A DNA stretch of 64,000 nt from the NCBI GenBank assembly GCA_013339765.2, contig JABSTR010001165.1, positions 31,001 to 95,000 on the forward strand, written 5' to 3'. Shown here one piece after another: positions 42,616 through 55,116 of this stretch. The notes beneath the pieces are model-generated. The model searched no databases. It was not told the origin of the DNA and saw only the letters and a program-made list of their open reading frames with translations. The position numbers were made by a program, and so were the translations under genes. Origin of the DNA: Haemaphysalis longicornis (Eukaryota > Arthropoda > Arachnida > Ixodida > Ixodidae). Every line of letters starts with the position of its first letter. The first letter of the stretch is position 1.

Positions 42616-43930
42616 ACCCCCCCCCCCCCCTCCCGGTTTCATCTCCGTTGGCAAAATCGCCAAGGCGCCAAGAATACACTTATACATTGCATTCTTCGCC
42701 CCTCCCGAGGTTTCGCGTTAGTGGAGATGGTCCGGGATTTTTTTTTCCGTGCCCTGCCTATGCTCCAGGCACCCTCGGTTGATCGCATTATTTTTCCACC
42801 TGTATGCAGGGGATTTCAATATCACCATTTGGTATATTCTGGTCTTTTTCACAGAGCCCGCATCGTGCCCCGACATTGACGATGCACTGCCACCCCTCCT
42901 TCTCCTACTGCTCTTTCTTTTTTTATCTTTCGATGGTTCTTAATTTGTACTTTTTTTTCTACAGCTGCGACAATTTCGCCCTTACCTGAACATCCTCGAC
43001 ATGCATCTTCTCCGGGAACATTTCGTGGCCCCGTACTCAGAAGGCGGTATAGTGGTTTCTGCGTCCTGCCTCCGACAGCCTTGTCTGCCTTAATGCGTGT
43101 TTTATGTAGCCCTCCTCCTGCTCACAATATCTGTACCGGTCAGTTACATATTCAGCGTCCGTTATTCCTACTTCAGTCAATACCGAATAGTGGTGTTCTG
43201 CTTTCAGAAAATTTCTTTTGTTTGTATATGTGCGAGCTACGACAGCTGTGTATTCGTGCCCCGGAACGTCGCCGGAGTCAGCTATGTACGACGAAGATAG
43301 CTTACATGGTGCCTTGCTGGACAAGCCGAGCTGGAGAATCAACTCGGCTTGGTGTTGCAGGCCAAGCACATTTTAACGCGTGATTTATGTTCCGCAGTAA
43401 AGCATTTGCACTACTACAACTACTGTTCATATGAATTTCCTAAATGAGCTAATTTGTTAGAAATTTACAATTCGTTCCTTAGTGTTTCCCAAGTTAGCAC
43501 CTAGCAATATGAAACGGCATCCTTCTCTACGCTTACAATGCTTACTGCGCTTACAATGCTTACGTTCCGGTACGCTCAATGTCCCGCGTGTTTATCGGAA
43601 AAAGCAGACGAGCCAACCAGACAGCCAACGGATTTGCGAGGCCGAAGTTTGAAATGTTTACGAGTAAAACGCGAGGTGCTTGGCCTTGCCTGCATCCGCT
43701 CCCTTTTGACACGCTGCTCGCATAAAACGAGGGCGGCTACGCGTGTGCTGCGCGCAAAGCTCACAGCTCACCGGCACAAAGCACTGAGAGAGTGCGTCGG
43801 TCACTGGCATGTCGACGTGTACGTGCGTGCATGCGTGTTCGCGTGACTTATCCTGCGCTGTCCGCAGGATAGGAGTGTTTGGAGGTCGAGCGGCCTTCCT
43901 GAAGTGGATTTAAAATGATGGGGCGTACAT
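42616..43930. other. No recognised gene
   Basis: A C-run lies at 42618-42631. On -, a 110-codon frame (43369-43037) and a good donor at about 42988 exist, but I could not build a gene from them. Confidence 0.4.
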
Positions 43931-43934
43931 AAAA

Positions 43935-44450
43935 TGAAGAAGAAAGTGTATGACAGCTGCATCTCACCGGTATACTCACCTACGGGGCAGAAACTTGGAG
44001 GCTCACTAAGAGGGTTCAACTTAAATTGAGGACGACTCAGCGAGCAATGGAAGGGAAGATGATAGGTGTAACATTAAGGGACAAGAAGAGAGCGGAGTGG
44101 GTCAGGGCACAAACGCGTGTTAAGGAAATATTGGTAGAAATTAAGAAGAAGAAATGGACGTGGGCAGAGCATGTAATGAGAAGGCAAGATAAGCGTTGGT
44201 CATTAAGGGTAACAAAGTAGATCCCCAGAGAAGGCAAGCGTTGCAGGGGCCGGCAGAAAGTTGGATGGGCAGATGAGATTAAGAAGTTTGCGGGGAGACA
44301 TTGGTCGCAGTTAGCGCAGGACCAGGGTGGTTGGAGATCTATGGGAGAGGCCTTTGCCCTGCCGGCAAACCTTTCTGCTTTTCCAATAAAGAGCCTTCTC
44401 TCTCTCTCTCTCTGCAGTGGGCGTAGATAGGCTGGTGGTGATGATGATTC
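43935..44450 (+). pseudogene. RTE-like 3' end with a nested 50-base LINE tail
   Basis: TYGAETWRLTKRVQLKLR-like sequence across a frameshift is followed by KMIGVTLRDKKRAEWVRAQT and RVKEILVEIKKKKWTWAEHV, then the RTE 3' region. At 44362-44411 about 50 bases (GCAAACCTTTCTGCTTTTCC to a CT tail) interrupt GCCCTG/CAGTGGGCG, which is continuous in the 37108 copy. The insert matches the 3' end of the 31025 element. Confidence 0.8.
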
Positions 44451-44796
44451 CAAGACACCAGTGAGATACTGTACGAGGAACTATACTCGAGAACAAATAT
44501 AAGAATGGCAGTAGCTCATGTACGGTATCACTGTGCTTAGGCGACGGACCCCGATGTCAACGAGCGCGCGCGTTTTGAATGGAGATTGCTATGAATGCGT
44601 GATACGTCTGCCTTTTCTCACATAGTTTGTTTGTCGTCGCTGCAGTATTTTATAAGCATATGAAGTCCAAAAAATCATGAAAATGGCTCGCGCCATATTC
44701 AAAATATTCCCAGTAACGAACTACTTGCGCCGCGCGGAATAACGTCCGGCTGCGGCGATGAGGCACAGCGGCAACTTCCGTTGAGACCTAAACGCC

Positions 44797-47700
44797 CCAC
44801 CGGTCATAGACAATTATGTCTGGGAAGGATGCACTAGGACCACAAGAATTAAGAGAGGGGGAGGTGTTGGCATGCTTATTAAACAAGGGACCGACTGGCA
44901 GAGAGTGCATGAAAGCTGTAAAGAGCATCTATGAATTAGAGGCACCATAGCGGGGAAGAATACATGGTTAGGGGTTGTGTATCTGTGGACCGGAAGTAGT
45001 GCTAGGGAGGAAAATGAGGAAATGGTAAACTGTTTGAGAAGAGATATCAACGAGTTCAAAGATTCGGGTGAAATAATCTTAGTTGGAGATATGAATTCCC
45101 ACATAGAAGATTTGGATGGATACACCGATCACAACGGTTCTCTAGTGATAGATGTCAGGAAAACCGGCTTGTTATAGTAAACACGGAAAACAAGTGTGAC
45201 GGGCAAATAACGTCGGAAAGCGGTAACACACAGTGCAGCATAGACTATAGTCTAGTCTCCGAGACAGTATATGAAAGGTTGCGGGAAATGAGGATAGATG
45301 AAAACGGAAGAGACAGCTTAGGAAGCGACCACAAGAGGATTACCTTGCGCGTCGGAGGCGCAACCCTGACAAATTTAGAAATCGGTACGACCGGAAGAGC
45401 TAATTTGAACAAAGAACAGTTAAAGATCATCGCTGATATAATCGAAGACGGAATCGATAAAGACCCAGGCAAAAATTGCGATTATGACGAAACGATAGCG
45501 TTCATAAAGCGTAAGATGAATGCAGCCAAGCAACGAAACCGATGGAAAGGGAAAATAAAGCCGAGAAGCTGGTGGAATAAAGAAATAAAAGACGCTATTG
45601 ACCAGCGAGAAAAGGCGTCGAGAGAACATAGAGAGGCAAAAACAACTGGTATGGAACCGAAGGTAGTGAAGGAAAAATGGGTATCTACCGAGGAAAAAAA
45701 AAACTAGAAGAGCAGAAAATGGTGCAAGCAAAGATCAAGCAGAAAATCGAAAAGTAGATGGCAGAAATACGGAAGAAGGACAAGCGCATCCAAGAAGTTT
45801 TGAAATCGTGTAAAATTACTAAGCTCAAAAAACCATATCCATCAAAAGTTCTTGATTGATGAGGACGGGAAACATTTAAAAGGAGAGCGCACGTTGGCGC
45901 ATATTCATCGAGTGATTAGTGAGAAGTGTAGGGCAATAGAGGTAGGGAAGCCTGCCCCGATAACATCAGCGCCACAGAAGACTGCGGAAAGGGAAGTAAG
46001 TTTGAGCAACCTTGATTGAAAAAAAAAACAGAGCAAAAGGTTTCCCCCCTAACAGGAGTGGGCCCGGACGGAATACCAATGCAACTGATAAACCTGTTGG
46101 ACCTAAAAGTAAGGCGTCGTTTATGAGGGCAATAGGTAAGGTGATACGAACCAAAACAGTGCTGGAGGACTGGCTAGAAAATAGGATGAATTTAATATTA
46201 TAATGGCAGAGGCAACAAAGCCAGTCTTGATTCATACAGACCACTAACAGTAACGTCAGTGGTGTATTTAGATTCATATTGCAGGCGATAAAATCAGAAA
46301 TTCAAGCATGGGTGGAAGAAAATGAAATCCTTGGTGAACTGCAGAATGAATTTAGACAAGACAGGCGATTGGATGATGGTTTGTTCTTGATAACACAGTG
46401 CATTGAAATTGCGAAAGTTCAGAATAGACCAGTATGGATTACGGTCTTGGACATTAAAGGGGCATATGATAACGTAAACAGAAAACTGCTGTGGGGAATT
46501 CTGAAACGCCACGAATTAGACAACGAGTTAATACAGTACCTTATCGCAATCTATAAGGATAATAGAGTGCACCTGACATGGGAAGGACAGAAATGCGCCC
46601 AGCCAGTCAACACCCATCGAGGACCCTGAACAGGGATGTCATTTGAGCCCAATACTGTTCATGCTTTACATGGCAGGGTTAGAAAGGAAACTCGAAAGAA
46701 GTCAATTAGGGCTCAGCCTAACCCATATGCTGCCAGGCGAAGTGGTACAACAGCGTATTCCGCGAATGTTATACGCAGACGACATTGTTCTTTTAGCTGA
46801 TAACCAGACCGATATGCAACGGCTAATAAATATTAGCGGTCAGGAAGCCACCGATCTCGGGATAAATTTCAGTGCAGAAAAATTGGGAATAATGGTTTTA
46901 AATGGCACTACCACTGACGCAGTGTCTATCCAGCACGGCGAATTACCCAGAGTGAAGGAATATAAATATTTGGGAGGGTGGATAAACGAAGGGTACAACT
47001 ACTTAAGAACTCACGAGGAGCAACTTAAGTGTAAGGGAAAGCGAAACGCAGCTATAATGAAGCACAGAGCTATGTGGCGGTATAACAAATATGAAGTAGT
47101 GAAAGAAATGTGGAAAGAAGTAATGGTTCCGGATCTCACATTTGCGAATACTGTGCTCTGCTTAAAATCAGACGTTCTATAAGGCCTTGAAGTGAACCAG
47201 AGAACGGTAGGACATTTGGCCTTAGGCGCGCAAACAACTAACGAAGCAGTTCAGGGAGATATGGGCTGGGCGTCGTTTGAAGTTCGAGAAACACAGAGTA
47301 AAATAAGTTTTGAGAGGAGGTTAAAGAGCGATGGATCAACGTAGGTGAACAGCTAAGGTTTTTAGGTACCTATACTTGAAAAGCGTGGACACGCAGTGGT
47401 TAAAGAAGACTAGATGGCTAACAAATGAAGTACGGAAACAACAGTGGAGGATCCAAAACAGCCAAGGTAACCAAAAAAGAGGCAAGGCAGAATGAAACGA
47501 ATAAATGGAGAGGAAAAATGGAAGCTAAAACGTCGCTCGAAATGTACAGGGCTGAGAAATTGAACATCAGAAAGGAAAATTTCTACGATAATTCCCAGGG
47601 CAGTGCTTTGCTTTCTGAGGCTAGAGCAGGTTGCTTGCGAACTAAGAGCCTTGTGGGGAAGTATTCACAAAATGTTGGGGTATGCGTGGTCTGCGGAAAA

Positions 47701-48090
47701 GAAACAGAAACTATGCGGCACATATAGTGTTAGAATGTGAGCGTATACCCATCCAAATCTACATGAGGGACATATTCGGCTACCAGAAGCCCTAGGATTT
47801 AAAGGTAGCACAGAGGGAGTTAATTTCAAGGCTGTGGAGGGGACGAAAAGAAGATTAGAATGCTGGTTGACGAAAAGCAGAGAGGGGAATATTGCATAGG
47901 ACAGTTACCACCTGTAACAGCAAAAAAGAATATTTCGTGCCTATTAAGTTTTTTGTGCCTGCCCTAAGCAGCGCTAGTAATAAACCAAGAGTACAAAACA
48001 TAGGTATATTAGTCCTTTTTGGTATGATGACATGTCATCACCGCTCTACAAAGGGGAAACCAATCGCAATCGTCATCATCATCGTTCCCA
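44797..48090 (+). pseudogene. Non-LTR retrotransposon, decayed + strand copy
   Basis: In order: the endonuclease part (44797-45350, with VYLWTGSSAREENEEM and ILVGDMNSHIEDL); a lysine-rich linker (45400-45960); the RT (46279-47180) with LDIKGAYDNVNRKLLWG, YADDIVLLADNQ and KYLGGWINEG; and the C-terminus with CVVCGKETETMRHI (47690). The end is a short ATC-type tail at about 48085. It has many frameshifts and stops and lacks the 5' end of the endonuclease. By eye it is close to, but not the same as, the 53334 copy. Confidence 0.88.
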
Positions 48091-48099
48091 TTCTTAAGT

Positions 48100-48690
48100 T
48101 GTACCTGAATATATAGTGCATACGCTTTCCTATAGCCTGCGGTCACTTTCTTTGTTCAGTTGCCGACGGTGAATCGGGAACTTGGTTCAAGCAGAACGCT
48201 GCGCTACCTACACGCGTCGCCAATCGCTCTGACTGGACGAGCTTCAGAACTCTGGCCGACGCGGCAGTTGCGCGAGAAAAATATGGGACGAACAAAGGCC
48301 AACGGGCGCGATGCACGCAATCACCCTGACAGCTCCGTCTGAGCTCTGTTGTAAATTAGGAGGGTCGCGACATTCAAAGCGATCGTCACGGTCAGAGCGT
48401 ACAATCTATGGACACGGACTTGACTCAATGGCGCACTTTGACATACGGGTAGGAAACAACGATTCACCTGCGGACACTTTCCGCCATCCCAGGGCCTGTG
48501 GCCGAAAAATTGGCTCCAATACACTCTGTGAAGGTGGTTGGAAATCAAAGCTTTAAACGACACCCGCCCATGCGGCGTCACTTCAATTTACGCACGTGGC
48601 TCTACAAAGGGTGAAACCAGAGATTCTGCCAGCCGTTACCTAGAATTCGCGGGGGCGGCGTCCCGAACACGCGCAGCAGTAGCGTAAACC
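48100..48690. other. No recognised feature
   Basis: Only short open frames. Confidence 0.45.
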
Positions 48691-48691
48691 A

Positions 48692-48740
48692 CACGGTCGG
48701 GGTAGAGCGGCGTCCGCCGCTGTACCCCGACCGTGTAGCC
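48692..48740. repeat. Hairpin, ACACGGTCGGGGTA arms
   Basis: CACACGGTCGGGGTAGAGCG and its near-complement (one mismatch) face each other with a 2-4 base loop. CGGGGTA- and GCCCGGCCGTG-like words repeat downstream to about 48760. Confidence 0.85.
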
Positions 48741-48759
48741 TGACTGTAGCCCGGCCGTG

Positions 48760-50765
48760 GGTCGGGAGAAAGAAAACGGAGGGGAGCGTCTTTCGAAGGG
48801 TGAGACAACGGAACCTAGCCATTCTGATGTGCTAGCTTGGGATTACGTTACCACGCGACACCTGCGCAGACACCGAAACAATTGGGCACGTGAGCTTAGT
48901 GATTCCCATTTATACCGATTTTAAACTAGTTTAGTAAGTTTGAGAATTGCGAGAAAGCAGAGGGAACTCTTATAATCGTTATTTATCAGAACCAGTTGCT
49001 CCTTTCGCCTTTTTTAACACCTCGTAAAACACAACCGAATTGGTATACTCACCAATTTGCAAAACGGAGTCCCATTAGTGGCACGCAGTGCGCAAAAGGT
49101 AGCGTTTCTCTAGGGGCCAGATGTTTGTACGGGGTCTCTGCATTTTGTTTTCCCGCTTTGCAAGCCAATCCTTCAAGTAAATTTGCCGTACGACCACTTA
49201 ATTCCGTCGGGTCCGGGTTACCCAGGAGGTGCTGTCGAACAAGTTAATCAAGCCGTGCGCAGTAAGCGCGCAATGTACACACGCGAAGCTGCGCCAAAAC
49301 AGGCCTAAAACAACCTTCGCTAAAGCAGGCGACAAAGCCGTCCCGCAGACGCGCCTGCCGCTGTTAGCAGGCACCTGCGCGCGGGGAACGCTGGGTAACC
49401 ATTCGCCGCGCCATCTATACACTGTGCTCCATGAGTGAAAACCGACCGCCCTTCCCCTACTCGCCGCGTAGGGAGTCTCTTGTCCCGCACGCCATGAAGG
49501 AACCGTTGGCTAGTAGAGGTAGAAAGCTTTGCTTTAAAATGCGCGGCCCACGCGGCCGACAATCGAAACATTGGCAAGGCTCTATGCTTCCCCGTAACGA
49601 ATAACAGCCCGAACTGATAAGTCGGCAAAGCCAACTCATCTTTTTTACTGGAGGTCCACGGGGCGAAACGTGGAGCTAAGAGATGTCTTGAATTGTTATA
49701 CTAAATACAGTATACGTCGTGTATGAATGGCCTAGGCATAAGTAGGAAACCGTGGAGCCAGCTTCGGTATAGGCTCTCTTTGCTCACAGCTTCCCAGCGC
49801 CTGTTTGCGCACTTGATTGGTGAAGAAGTCCCATGAGTGTTTAAGCGTTATGTGTTCAAATTTTGTTTCAATGACGCGGATACAGTAGCGATAAGGTATG
49901 CAAGGGTGCGAATGCTAAAATTCGAAGTTATAACCGCTTATTAGGGGGCGTGACGTTTACAGAAGAACACGAACACCGAAGCAAGAACTGCGGCATTACC
50001 TCGTGGTTGTTGTGAGAAATTGGTGGCAAAATGCTGCCATGGAACTTCAGAATAGAAAGAGGAGGCAAGGGAAAATCTTCTAATTGTGGCAATAAATATG
50101 CTATTCGAGAAACAGGAACAGTAGATAAAAAAGAGGTAGGTTGAATTTTTTTTTTCATTCTTGTTGAACTCTAATCTTTTTTGCTTCGTTTTTTTTTTTT
50201 TTGCCTAGTTTATCCAGTTCGAAAATTCGCCTCCAGAGGGAGGTTCAATTTTTTCCATTCTTGTTGAACTTTTTATCTTTTATTCTTGCGTTTTTATTTG
50301 GCCTAGTTTATCCAATTTTAAAATTTGCTTCCAAGTCAATCAGAATACAGGTCGCGACTTGCACGCCATATATATAGCCGCATCGAAAGTCGCTTTTCTT
50401 CTTCCTATCCCAATTGTTCGCATTGTTTCACGAGACGCGTGTGTCGCTGCTTGTCAACACCGTGGCGTACCTGAAGGCGCGATACTATCTCCGCCCTTGT
50501 GCGACAACGCTGTCAACCACTCTGGAGTGCTCGAAAGATGGGATGCTCACGGGCGCAGGCCAGACCTCACTCGATCTTTATCCGTCTTTTACGGATATTT
50601 TCACTTCTAGATGACCTCTGAAGGCCGTCCAGGGCTCGCAGCATTGCGCGATAGCTATCGTTCTGCCTTGTATTCAATTCGTTTCAGAAATCCGGCGCCC
50701 GAACGGAAAAACACGAGATAACAGCCTTGAAACAAACTAGCGAAGTGGATTGAGGCATGCAGGGG
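48760..50765. other. No recognised gene; two small hairpins
   Basis: AAAGC-TTT-GCTTT at 49523-49535 (followed by A-rich bases) and AGTCGGC-AAA-GCCAACT at 49620-49636 (one mismatch, followed by a T-run) resemble the ends of hairpin-capped elements. A near-duplicate of about 110 bases built on TTCCATTCTTGTTGAACT occurs at 50150 and 50255. Confidence 0.4.
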
Positions 50766-50889
<124 letters not shown>

Positions 50890-50994
50890 TGCACGAGCGT
50901 GTAACAAAAACAAAAAGTAAAAAGAAAAGGTAAATTATGTTGGCCGTCTGTAATTTCCGCAAGCACACAACTTGGATTCATCATTTTGCGTGCG

Positions 50995-51118
50995 AGATTT
51001 CGGCGCACGTTAAAGATCTCTAGGTGGTCGGAATTAATCCGGAGTCCTCCCCTACGGCGGGCCTCATCGCCTGTGTAGCATCGGCGCGTTAAACCTCATG
51101 CTCAATCAATCAATTCAA
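50995..51118 (+). mobile_element. Ruka-like SINE, 5'-truncated (copy 3)
   Basis: Contains GAGATTTCGGCGCACGTTAA, AGGTGGTCGGAATTAATCCG and a CAATCAATCAATTCAA tail, i.e. the SINE body without its tRNA head. Confidence 0.85.
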
Positions 51119-51124
51119 TGGATT

Positions 51125-51860
51125 CAGCATTTCCCGCTTTTGTTCTAGCACTCGCAGTTGCGTTAATTATTTTTAAAACATTTTTAAATATTTCTAGGAA
51201 TTTTAATTAACACCACGATGTCCCTCCCCCTCCCCCCCTATTTTTCTAGTGCCGCAGAGGCAATTGTTAGTTCGTTGGTAAGTACATGCAGTGCTCAGCC
51301 AATCGGAACGTGGGAGTTACACGATGGATGAATCAGCAAAATTTATTTTTAATGTCTCGCGTTCGTATGCTGCACATATTGATATCTCCTTATTTTACGT
51401 CTTTTAGACCACCTTCCCCAATTTTAGTTCTGTATTAGTGCAATAAGTACGCGACTCTCACAAAACGAGAACCTGTATCAATTTACTGTAACAGCCATTT
51501 AAGGCGAAGTTTTGTGAGACACTGAAAACCATCACATAGTGAATAATCATGAAGATAACTCGGCGAGGATGCTTGCGTCATGATGTAAGGCTGCAAACCC
51601 CCACCCCCTCACGAAATGCTAATAGGTCTTTTGGCGCGGTTACGAATGGGCTAGTTATGCGCATTTTAAATGCTATAGATTCTAGTTCATAATCAGCAGT
51701 CGTACAGTATACGTTGAGACTTCTCTTTTGCTTTTTTACGCAGTATACGTTAGGGCTTTTCTTTTAATTTTTTGCGCTCGTATGCATGTTTCTTTATTGG
51801 CCCTGAAATAAATAAAGTGAAAGTCGACTCCCGTTGTTCAATCGAAAAAAATATATATAA
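51125..51860. other. No recognised feature
   Basis: A pair of related words, CAGTATACGTTGAGACTTCTC and CAGTATACGTTAGGGC-TTTTC, forms a small direct duplication at about 51705 and 51742. Confidence 0.4.
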
Positions 51861-51866
51861 GAAGTG

Positions 51867-52465
51867 CAGGCTGGTGCGACGATAATTGGAACACTTTAAA
51901 TTTTTTTTCCTGAGTGAACCGCCGCTCTGTCGCGCTCAAACTTGCCACGAAGGTCGCATGTTGTGGTCTATTTTGTTTGACACCGGGAACAACAACGGTA
52001 CTTACCTGTTTATTTGAAAATAAATAAAAACGATTTTCGCCTTCGGGAAAATGGCGGCTGATTTGGACGCGCGAGCCAGCGCAAGTTGATGTTGAAACGG
52101 AGGCTCCACCTGGGCTATGCAGAGCGATACGCACGTGTGGGATTCACGGTAAAAAGGAGCGAAATGGTGTAGCAGACGATCAGAAAATATGAAACTGGGT
52201 TTTCTGATCGTCTGCTAGCTCATTCCTAGGTGCATTTTCTGGTCGTCTGCTGCACCATTTGGCTCCTTTTTCCCACCATTTTCCCATAGGCGAAAATCGT
52301 TTTTATTTATTCTCAGAATAAACACGTAAGTTCCGTTGTTGTACCCGGTGTGAAACAAAATAGACCGCAAAATGCGACCTTCGTGTGAAGTTTGAGCGCG
52401 AACAGAGCGGCGGTTCGCGCAGGAAAATATTTTGAAGTGTTCCAATTATCGCCGCACCACCCTGT
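51867..52465. repeat. Foldback element, about 600 bases
   Basis: The ends are complementary: GGTGCGACGATAATTGGAAC on the left, GGTGCGGCGATAATTGGAAC on the opposite strand at the right. Complementarity continues inward through AATAAATAAAAACGATTTTCG. The inner loop region carries three versions of AGCAGACGATCAGAAAA/TTTTCTGATCGTCTGCT. Confidence 0.85.
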
Positions 52466-52469
52466 ATTT

Positions 52470-53330
52470 CCATATTTTGGGGAGCTCGGACTGCGAAATA
52501 CGGAACACGGAGACTAAAAACGACGTATACGTCGCTTAAAATAAGAAAATAGCGAACTAGAGCGCACGCCGCGGTGGTATACTTTGAACTTTATATTTTG
52601 AAAAATTAAAGTTAAAAAAAAAACGACGTGTCGGGGTGCGCGCGCGCGCGTGTGCGTGCGTTAGGGCGTGTCTGTATGCGCCTGCAATGTGCTTATGCGG
52701 GCGCGTAGGTGTGTGGCTCATTATTGCTGCGAAATTTCCTTGCACTAACCCACAATTACGAAACCCGACTGAGAGAAGAAAAACAAACTACGTAGTTCCG
52801 AAAACCCTAGTTTTATACGCAATTTCTACATGAGTAATAAATGCCTGATGTTTTAGTTGAAGTGAAACAAGACAACTGTAGAACTAAGGGTATAAATTAG
52901 TATCCAGGCGACCATTTCTGGTGGAGCAACGGCGATGGAGTAAGTTCTTGCGAAAAAAAAAAAAATCTGCCATCCACATTAAATGCAGCCATACGGCTAC
53001 ATTGAAGAGAAAAAAAGGGGAGGCAAATATTCTTTGCGAAGTTTTCGGGGAAAGCTGTACAGCTTTTTTTTTTTTTTGGCCTTACTGCAACATTCCAGGT
53101 GGATGTCAATCTTTTTGTGGCTGATTAGCATCTAGCATGAGGGCTGTTGGTTTGATGGATGGACATGTTTAAATACAGCCGAGCTTTATGTACTTTGGAC
53201 CGACTGAATTTGTCACTAGGATGACTTTTGATGTGGAGCACTTGAGCCGGCCCAGCGCGCACTTGAGCCCTACTCATCTAAGCCGCTGGTAATGCTGAAA
53301 CAAAAAAAAAAAAGCAGCCTACACAATATG
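52470..53330. other. No recognised gene
   Basis: A GC/GT-rich low-complexity patch lies at 52635-52665; A- and T-runs lie at 52952 and 53065. Confidence 0.45.
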
Positions 53331-53529
53331 GGCTTGATGATGATGATGATGATGATTTCTATTGGTTTCCCCTTTGTATCGGGGTGATGACATGTCATCT
53401 TACCAAAAAGGACTAATATACCTATGTTTTACACTTTTGGTTCAATACTAGCGCTGCTTAGGGCAGGCACAAAAAGCTTATTAGGCACAAAATACTTTTT
53501 TTTTTTTTCTGTTACAAGTGGCAACTGTC

Positions 53530-55116
53530 CTAGGCAATATTCCCCTCTCTGCTTTTCGTCCACCAGCATTCTAATCGTCTTTTCGTCCCCTCGACAGCCT
53601 TGAAGTTAACTTCCTCTGTGATACCTTTAAATCCTAGGGCTTCTGACAGCCCAATATTCCCTTCATGTAGATTTGGATGGATACCCTCACATTCTAGCAC
53701 GATGTGCCGCATAGTTTCTGTTTCTTTTCCGCAGACCACGCATACCCCATCATTTTGTGAATACTTCCCCACAAAACTCTTAGTTCGCAGGCAACCTGCT
53801 CTAGCCTCAAAAAGCAAAGCACTGCCCTGGGAATTATCGTAGAAATTTTCCTTTCTGATGTTCATCTTCTCAGCCCTGTACATCTCTAACGACGTTTTGG
53901 CTTCCATTTTTTCCCTCCATTTATTCGTTTCAATCTGCCTTGCCTCTTTTTTGGTTACCTTGGCTGTTTTGGATTCCCCACTGTTCTTTCCGTATTTCAT
54001 CGTTAGCCTTCTAGTCTTTCTTAACCACTGCGTGTCCACGCTTTTCAAGTATAGGTACCTAAAAACCTTAGCTGCCCACCTTCGTTGATCCATTGCCCTC
54101 AACCTCATCTCAAAGCATATTTTACTCTGAGCTTCTCTAACTTCAAACGACGCCCAGCCCATATCTCCCTGAACTGCTTCGTTAGTTGTTTTTCCATGCG
54201 CGCCTAAGGCCAGACGTCCTACCGTTCTCTGGTTTACTTCAAGGCGTGATAGAACGTCTGATTTTAAGCAGAGTACAGCATTCGCAAACGTGAGACCCGG
54301 AACCATTACTCCTTTCCACATTCCTCTTACTACTTCATATTTGTTATACCCCCACAGAGCTCTATGCTTCATTATAGCTGCGTTTCGCTTTCCCTTAACC
54401 TTAAGTTGCTCCTCGTGAGTACTTAAGTAGCTATCCCCTTCGTTTATCCACACTCCCAAATATTTATATTCCTTGACTCTAGGTAATTCGCCTTGCTGGA
54501 TAGACACTACGTCGGTGGTAGCGTCATTGAAAACCATTATTCCTGATTTTTCTGCACCGAAATTTAACCCGAGGTCAGTGGCTTCCTGGCCGCAAATATT
54601 TATTAGCCGCTGCATATCGGTTTGGTTATCAGCTAAAAGAACAATGTCGTCTGCGTATAACATTCCCGGAATATGCTGTTGTACCACTTCGCCTTGCAGC
54701 ATATGGGTTAGGCTAAACCCTACTTGACTTTCTTCCAGTTTCTTTTCTAACCCTGCCATGTAAAGCATGAACAGTATTGGGCTCAAAGGGCATCCCTGTT
54801 TCAGTCCCCGATGGATGTTGACCTGCCGGGCGCATTTCTGTCCTTCCCAAGTAAGGTGCACTCTATTGTCTTTATAGATTGCTATAAGGAACTGTACTAA
54901 CTCGTCATCTAATCCCTGGAGTTTCAACATTCTCCACAGCCGTTCTCTGTTTACGTTGTCATATGCCCCTTTAATGTCCAAGAACGTAATCCATAGTGGT
55001 CTATTCTGTGCTTTCGCAATTTCAATGCATTGCGTTATCACGAACAGATTGTCATCCAGTCGCCTGTCTTGTCTAAATCCATTCTGCAGTTCCCCAAGTA
55101 TTTCATTTTCTTCCAT
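53530..55116 (-). CDS. Reverse transcriptase ORF of the non-LTR element
   Basis: A 528-codon open frame with no stop. RT motifs in order are LDIKGAYDNVNRERLW (motif A, about residue 48), GLKQGCPLSPILFMLYMAGL (motif B, about 112), YADDIVLLADN (catalytic motif C, about 160), LGLNFGAEKSGIMVF (D) and KYLGVWINEG (E). Near the C-terminus CVVCGKETETMRHIVLEC is a C-x2-C-x8-H-x4-C putative nucleic-acid-binding motif. No RNase H domain is seen. The enzyme would copy element RNA at nicked target DNA. The frame begins inside the domain; the part before it is in other frames, so the protein as a whole is broken. The palm residues are intact. Confidence 0.9.
   Translation of the reverse strand: MEENEILGELQNGFRQDRRLDDNLFVITQCIEIAKAQNRPLWITFLDIKGAYDNVNRERLWRMLKLQGLDDELVQFLIAIYKDNRVHLTWEGQKCARQVNIHRGLKQGCPLSPILFMLYMAGLEKKLEESQVGFSLTHMLQGEVVQQHIPGMLYADDIVLLADNQTDMQRLINICGQEATDLGLNFGAEKSGIMVFNDATTDVVSIQQGELPRVKEYKYLGVWINEGDSYLSTHEEQLKVKGKRNAAIMKHRALWGYNKYEVVRGMWKGVMVPGLTFANAVLCLKSDVLSRLEVNQRTVGRLALGAHGKTTNEAVQGDMGWASFEVREAQSKICFEMRLRAMDQRRWAAKVFRYLYLKSVDTQWLRKTRRLTMKYGKNSGESKTAKVTKKEARQIETNKWREKMEAKTSLEMYRAEKMNIRKENFYDNSQGSALLFEARAGCLRTKSFVGKYSQNDGVCVVCGKETETMRHIVLECEGIHPNLHEGNIGLSEALGFKGITEEVNFKAVEGTKRRLECWWTKSREGNIA

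Noticed and set aside
42970..43369. Possible minus-strand exon: 110-codon frame followed by MFPEKMHVEDVQ and a strong GTAAGG donor
   Set aside because: A stop separates the long frame from the short ATG-opened piece, no acceptor-framed partner exon is visible, and no family is recognised.
43869..48090. Large functional retrotransposon on the + strand
   Set aside because: It consists of an RTE end and a separate, frame-broken copy of another non-LTR family, not one element.
53340..53356. TGATGA repeat as an independent microsatellite
   Set aside because: It is the 3' tail of the retrotransposon, present in all three copies.
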